Positions 37,724 through 41,407 of a DNA stretch of 41,407 nucleotides are shown here, one piece after another. Every line of letters starts with the position of its first letter. The stretch's first letter is position 1. Source of the stretch: Dechloromonas aromatica (nom. nud.) (lineage in GTDB: Bacteria; Pseudomonadota; Gammaproteobacteria; Burkholderiales; Rhodocyclaceae); assembly GCA_017848965.1 (NCBI GenBank), contig JAFIHA010000068.1:1-41407 (forward strand). The letters are read 5' to 3'. The notes beneath the pieces are model-generated. The model worked only from the letters and a program-made list of their open reading frames with translations. It had not been told where the DNA came from and searched no databases. Both the position numbers and the translations under genes were made by a program.

Positions 37724-38065
37724 ATGAAGCGCGATGAAATCCCCTTGATGACCCCAGAGCAAACCGCCGAAGCCCGGTCCATCGGCGAGAAGCTCGCCCG
37801 GCTGCGCCTGGCGCGCCGGATTCGCCAGGCGGATGCGGCGGCGCGCGCCGGCCTCTCGCGGTCGACCGCCGCCCTGATCGAGAAAGGCGACCCGGGGCGC
37901 ACCCTGGCCCAGGTCCTGCGCTACCTTGAGGCCGTCGCCCCGGGGCTCAGCCTCCTTGCCCTGCTGCAGGAAGAAGACCCCGCGCTGCGCGCCCTCGCCG
38001 CCCGCGAAACCAGCCGCCGCGCCCGACCGCTGAGCGCGGCCGAACTCAAGGATCTCGACTTCTGA
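37724..38065 (+). CDS. hipB: HipB-type helix-turn-helix antitoxin/repressor
   Basis: 113 residues from the ATG reading MKRDEIPLM; ATGs at 37706 and 37748 are alternatives. A Xre/Cro helix-turn-helix is clear: GEKLARLRLARRIRQADAAA, then AGLSRSTAALIEKGDPGRTL. It shares TGATG with hipA (one-base overlap), the coupled arrangement of hipBA modules, and should neutralise HipA and repress its own promoter. Confidence 0.88.
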   Translation: MKRDEIPLMTPEQTAEARSIGEKLARLRLARRIRQADAAARAGLSRSTAALIEKGDPGRTLAQVLRYLEAVAPGLSLLALLQEEDPALRALAARETSRRARPLSAAELKDLDF

Positions 38066-39438
38066 TGGCGAGCGTCCGCGACCTCATCGTTTTCGCCTAC
38101 CTGGCCGGCGCTGAAAACCGCTTCGTGCCGGCCGGCCGGTTGACGCTCACCGAAACGCCCAGCCCCAACCCGGCGGCGCGTGAGCTTGCCTCGGCTTTCG
38201 CCTATGGCACCCGCTATCTGGAGCGGCCGGACAGTTTCGAGCTGGACCCCGTCAGCCTGAGCCTGGCTGACCGCGCTGCCGTGCGCGGTCAGCTCCTCTA
38301 TCCCGTCAATGTACTGCCGGAATTTGGCGGCCTGCGCGACGCCGCGCCCGATGCCTGGGGCCGGCGCGTCATCGAAGCCCGGCGCAGGGTGCCGGCCAAT
38401 ACCCTGACCGAGGCCGACTATCTGCTGGAAGCCGGGGGCGATCGCGTCGGCGCGCTGGATGTTCGTGCAGCGCTGGATGCGCCGCCGTGTCCGTCCGCCA
38501 GTGACTTGCGCTCGCTGGAATATCTGCTGCAGGCCGCCGAAGCCGTCGAGGCCGGGCTGCCCGTTCCGGCCCAACTGATGGACATCCTCGGCGCCGGTTC
38601 ATCTGCCGGCGGCGCCCGGCCGAAGGCTACCGTCCGCGACGACGAAGGCGGCCTGTGGCTCGCCAAGTTCCCTGCCCGCAACGATACCTTCGACGTCGCC
38701 CGTGCCGAAGCCTGTACCCTGGAGCTCGCGCGCAACTGCGGCCTGACCGTGCCCGAGGTCCGCCACTGCGACATCGGCCAGCGCTCGGTCATGCTCATTC
38801 GCCGCTTCGACCGTTTCTGGGCGCCGGCCGGCCAGTACCCGGCTGCCGGCCCGCTGCACGAGACCCGTCCCGGCCGCCAGTTGATCGAGTCACGCCTGCC
38901 ATTCGTCAGCGGGCTGACCCTGGTTGGCTGCTCGGAATACGAATCCCCCGACAAAAGCTATGGCGACCTGGCGCGCGCCATCCGTCGCTACGTGCACCCC
39001 GAGCGCATCGCCCGCGACAACGAAGAACTCTTCGCCCGCATGGTCTTCAACATCTTCGTCAGCAACGACGACGACCACTTGCGCAACCACGGCTTCATCC
39101 GCGACCCGCGCCTCGGCGGCTGGCAACTGAGCCCGCTGTACGACGTCGTTCCCCGCCCCGGGCTGGCGTTCGAACGACGCCTCCATCTGCACATCGGCGC
39201 CGCAGGCAAGGCCGCCACCCTCGACAACGCGCTCAGCCACGCCACCGCCTTCCTGGCCGACCGCGCCGCAGCCATCGCCATCATCCGCCGCGTCTGGGGC
39301 GAAGTCCGGCAATGGAAAACCGTCTTCGAGACCTTCGGCGCCCCCGGCCTGCTGATCAACCAGCTAGCCTCAGCCTTCCGCCCCCTGGACGAGATCGCCA
39401 GTTCGGAGTTGGTCAGGGAAGTGCGGCGCGGGCCTTAG
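38065..39438 (+). CDS. hipA: HipA-family serine/threonine kinase toxin
   Basis: 457 residues, complete. The N-terminal subdomain includes GGLRDAAPDAWGRRVIEA. The glycine/serine-rich loop GAGSSAGGARPKA holds the likely autophosphorylation serine. RRFDR, the catalytic loop NDDDHLRNHGF (probable catalytic Asp336, with His338 and Asn341) and LSPLYDVVPRPG follow. HipA kinases block translation by phosphorylating aminoacyl-tRNA synthetases. All key residues are present, so the module looks active. It differs clearly from the broken HipA-like gene at the left edge, so the two are not copies of one another. Confidence 0.92.
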   Translation: MASVRDLIVFAYLAGAENRFVPAGRLTLTETPSPNPAARELASAFAYGTRYLERPDSFELDPVSLSLADRAAVRGQLLYPVNVLPEFGGLRDAAPDAWGRRVIEARRRVPANTLTEADYLLEAGGDRVGALDVRAALDAPPCPSASDLRSLEYLLQAAEAVEAGLPVPAQLMDILGAGSSAGGARPKATVRDDEGGLWLAKFPARNDTFDVARAEACTLELARNCGLTVPEVRHCDIGQRSVMLIRRFDRFWAPAGQYPAAGPLHETRPGRQLIESRLPFVSGLTLVGCSEYESPDKSYGDLARAIRRYVHPERIARDNEELFARMVFNIFVSNDDDHLRNHGFIRDPRLGGWQLSPLYDVVPRPGLAFERRLHLHIGAAGKAATLDNALSHATAFLADRAAAIAIIRRVWGEVRQWKTVFETFGAPGLLINQLASAFRPLDEIASSELVREVRRGP

Positions 39439-39682
39439 CTCGCCTCATCTATCGCTGACAGAGGTTGCCTGAGGTTATGGGTGGCCATGTTTCGCGCATT
39501 TGCCTGATGTTCGGGTTGTTGCGGGCGAGGTGGGCAAATATAGATAAGCGTTCCCCGTTTTTTGGAGGTAGCGCAGCATCTGAATGGGTGTAAATGGGTG
39601 GGATTTTGGTTTGCTCTGAATCGAAGGCGCTACGCGTCGGCTTCGTCAAGGCCGTATGGCTGGCTCAAAGCAGAGACGGTGC
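39439..39682. other. Intergenic region after hipA
   Basis: About 245 bases. I see only a short direct repeat (AATGGGTGT / AATGGGTGG near 39582-39602) and no gene, RNA or terminator. The base composition is less GC-rich than the hip genes, and this continues into the IS scrap. Confidence 0.4.
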
Positions 39683-39889
39683 TAGGGGCTGTTCACATTT
39701 GCGGAATTGTGTTTACACCCTGTCTTTTGGATATAAGACATGGATCGCAGAATGCTCACCGATGACCAGTGGTCACGCATAGCGGATTTTCTGCCTGGGA
39801 AGGCCACAGAGAGAGGGCGCACGGCAGCGGATAACCGTTTGTTCGTGGAGTCGGTATACTTTCGGCATCGAGAAACACGCGGTCTTTAG
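39683..39889 (+). mobile_element. IS5-family insertion sequence, 5' scrap
   Basis: GGGGCTGTTCACATTTG at about 39683 has the form of an IS5-group terminal repeat. It is followed at 39740 by a 49-residue frame starting [20 protein letters not shown] and continuing through [14 protein letters not shown], the conserved N-terminus of IS5-type transposases. After FVESV the sequence changes to unrelated residues and stops at 39889; the catalytic DDE region is absent. The right part was deleted, probably together with sequence upstream of the methyltransferase. Confidence 0.75.
39740..39889 (+). pseudogene. Truncated IS5-type transposase, N-terminal 40 or so residues
   Basis: The frame opens at the ATG of [11 protein letters not shown] and matches the IS5 N-terminal domain up to about residue 40; the last residues (FRHRETRGL) are out of family. 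Not functional. Confidence 0.75.
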
Positions 39890-39928
39890 GTTGATTCAGA
39901 TAACTGCGTTTCAGCGCGAAGAGAAAAA

Positions 39929-41209
39929 GTGACGATGTCATCGGGTGCATCCAATCAAAATCTGGCGCGGGCCAGCCAGACCTCCGACCATTGGGGGAGG
40001 TACTACACATCGTCCGTGATCAGCCAGTCCCTGATAGATAACATCGAGGCAAACAAGCCCAGACTGGTCCTCGAGTTGGGATCTGGTTCTGGGTCCTTAT
40101 GCACGGCCGCCGCCGCCCGGTGGCATGATGCACAACTGGTCACCGTCGACGTTGACCGCCAAGCTCCCAATCGATTGAATGCCGCACACATTGGTCGCCA
40201 AGTGCGGCACACTCATTTCGTCCATGACGTTCTGGATGAGGCACTTTCTGACAAGATTGGCCTACAACTTGACTCCGTGGACGTTGCGGTTTGCAATCCC
40301 CCTTACATCCGACCGCGTTGGCGCGCTGACTTCGGCAAGATTCTAGAAGGTGCCGGTCTGTCCGGTGCCTTGACATCGCTCCATGACGCCGGCGCGGACC
40401 TGCTTTTCCTCGCCCAGAATCTTCGCCTGCTCCGGCGCAACGGCAAGCTCGGCCTCATCCTTCCCGATGGGTTAGTGACCGCTGAGAAGTTTTGCCGTGT
40501 TCGCCGCGCCCTGCTGCGTCAGCATCTTGTAGAACAGGTCGTCCAGTTGCCACGTAATGTCTTCAAAGGCACCGAAGCACAGACCTATCTGGTTGTGCTG
40601 TCCAAGATGGGAGGCGAGACCAATCAAGTGACGCTCCGACGGATGTCTCTTGATGGTCGTCTTAGCGAGCCAGTGCAGGTTGCTCAAGATGCGGCCGAGA
40701 AACGCCTGGATTACACCTTCCACGCTCAAGTCTGTCCAGCGAAGCGTTCTGGTGGCGGCTGTCGAAAGATGGTGGTACGTGAGGCGCTGACGGACATCGT
40801 CCGAGGAACAGTGTGCTCATCGGACATTGCGGCGTTTCGCGTGCCCGTTTTCCACCTGGGTGACTTCGCCGCCCCGTCCCCTGAGAACTTAGTTCGAATT
40901 GTGCCGAATTACTTTGCTCTGAATGAGAGTGAGGCTCAGCGGGCTGCTACCCAGGTACGTCTGGCCTTGCCCGGTGACATCCTGCTCGCTCGCGTCGGGC
41001 GTGGCTTACAGGACCGACTTGCACTGGTGGTTTATGGCCCCTGCGTGATCAGCGACTGCGTCTTTGCGCTCCGTCCGATTGATGAGCACAGGGAAAAACT
41101 GTACGAATTTTTCGACAGCGATCTGGGGCGCAGTGCTCTCGCTTCTTCGGCGCACGGGGTCGCGGCACGTTTTCTGTCAAAGACCAACCTCTTTGATATT
41201 CAGTTCTGA
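39929..41209 (+). CDS. N6-adenine DNA methyltransferase with C-terminal recognition domain
   Basis: 426 residues from the GTG at 39929; an ATG at 39935 is two codons in. The SAM site is LVLELGSGSGSLCTAAA near residue 46. The catalytic motif NPPY (VAVCNPPYIRP, near residue 121) marks a gamma-class N6-adenine enzyme. GKLGLILPDGLV and LPRNVFKGTEAQTYLVVL complete the methylase core. From about residue 280 the sequence looks like one target-recognition unit of type I or IIG enzymes (VFHLGDFAAPSP, LPGDILLARVGRG, ending HGVAARFLSKTNLFDIQF). No restriction subunit is visible; an IS scrap lies before it and an IS200-type end after it. It is either a solitary methylase or the surviving part of a restriction-modification locus. 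It is AT-richer than the metabolic genes, which suggests transfer. Confidence 0.85.
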   Translation: MTMSSGASNQNLARASQTSDHWGRYYTSSVISQSLIDNIEANKPRLVLELGSGSGSLCTAAAARWHDAQLVTVDVDRQAPNRLNAAHIGRQVRHTHFVHDVLDEALSDKIGLQLDSVDVAVCNPPYIRPRWRADFGKILEGAGLSGALTSLHDAGADLLFLAQNLRLLRRNGKLGLILPDGLVTAEKFCRVRRALLRQHLVEQVVQLPRNVFKGTEAQTYLVVLSKMGGETNQVTLRRMSLDGRLSEPVQVAQDAAEKRLDYTFHAQVCPAKRSGGGCRKMVVREALTDIVRGTVCSSDIAAFRVPVFHLGDFAAPSPENLVRIVPNYFALNESEAQRAATQVRLALPGDILLARVGRGLQDRLALVVYGPCVISDCVFALRPIDEHREKLYEFFDSDLGRSALASSAHGVAARFLSKTNLFDIQF

Positions 41210-41269
41210 CTACCGCAGCGGCGAGCCAGGTGTCTTTGCTCAACTTATCACGGGTATTTTCATGATCTC

Positions 41270-41407
41270 TAGCCTACCAAGGGAGGCCCCCCGGCTCTGC
41301 CGGGGAGGCAGTAGACGTTTGACGTATTCGGGAGTCCATCGGAGGAAACTCCCCTTCGTGAGCCGCCAAGCACATGAAAGGGAGAATCACGATGGACGAA
41401 TTCGAGA
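41270..41407 (+). mobile_element. Left end of an IS200/IS605-family insertion sequence
   Basis: A hairpin CCCCGGC-TCT-GCCGGGG (41289-41305), nearly the same as the right-end hairpin at 110-128, is followed by about 85 bases of leader and a transposase start at 41392. This layout is the left end of the same kind of element in the same orientation. The exact left boundary is not determinable here. The element runs out of the window. Confidence 0.72.
41392..41407 (+). CDS. tnpA: IS200/IS605 transposase TnpA, first five codons
   Basis: ATG with GGGAGAA about 7 bases upstream, reading M-D-E-F-E, which I recognise as the start of TnpA proteins of this type. The gene continues beyond the window. 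Identification rests on this start and the hairpin before it. Confidence 0.65.

Overview
The window looks like one contig of a GC-rich betaproteobacterium. The flavour of the metabolic proteins suggests Rhodocyclales, but that is an impression from protein style, not a measured placement. Both edges lie inside copies of the same kind of IS200/IS605 element. The first bases are the last codons of a TnpA plus the right-end hairpin, and the last bases are the left-end hairpin plus the first codons of a TnpA. The contig was therefore probably broken at a multi-copy insertion sequence.

Layout. (1) 133-783 is the C-terminal part of a HipA-like kinase gene cut by the left-hand IS. (2) 1086-12156, minus strand, is a tightly packed eight-gene purine operon: xanthine dehydrogenase (xdhA, xdhB, xdhC), a BMP-type ABC importer (ATPase and two permeases), an 8-oxoguanine deaminase-like amidohydrolase and guanine deaminase. 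(3) 12261-20202, minus strand, reads as one probable operon: vapB-vapC-jetA-MNT-(HEPN scrap)-jetB-jetC-jetD. It is a type I Wadjet anti-plasmid system led by a VapBC toxin-antitoxin pair, with an MNT-type nucleotidyltransferase between jetA and jetB. (4) 20465-21975, plus strand, is an unrecognised two-gene unit. (5) 22157-23236 is the periplasmic binding protein expected for the BMP importer; it ends at a strong terminator. (6) 23595-25215 holds a P1-family peptidase and an antitoxin remnant. (7) 25242-27986 holds an NsrR-type regulator with a small protein and an HPP membrane protein, divergent from ccoG over a shared palindrome. (8) 28243-31854 is a periplasmic binding protein followed by a hybrid histidine kinase. 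(9) 31896-37584 is an allantoin module: allA, alc, puuE, allantoin-racemase-like gene and a GntR regulator on minus, with an NCS1 permease divergent on plus. (10) 37706-39438 is a hipBA pair. (11) 39683-39889 is an IS5-type scrap. (12) 39929-41209 is an N6-adenine DNA methyltransferase with a C-terminal recognition domain.

How the genes fit together. Guanine would be deaminated to xanthine, oxidised by XdhAB (matured by XdhC) to urate, and 8-oxoguanine deaminated to urate. Allantoin would be racemised, opened by PuuE, split by allantoicase and finished by AllA to glyoxylate and urea. No urate oxidase, HIU hydrolase or OHCU decarboxylase is visible, so the urate-to-allantoin link must be encoded elsewhere. 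The importer's binding protein (22157) is separated from its ATPase and permeases (3811-7330) by xdhABC and by the 12.3-22 kb defence and unknown block, which suggests that block was inserted into a purine locus.

The most noteworthy parts are the Wadjet operon with its toxin-antitoxin companions, the uncharacterised pair at 20465-21975, and two well-defined operator sets: a 23-bp palindrome at nsrR/ccoG and three TTGTATACAA-type sites at gntR/NCS1.
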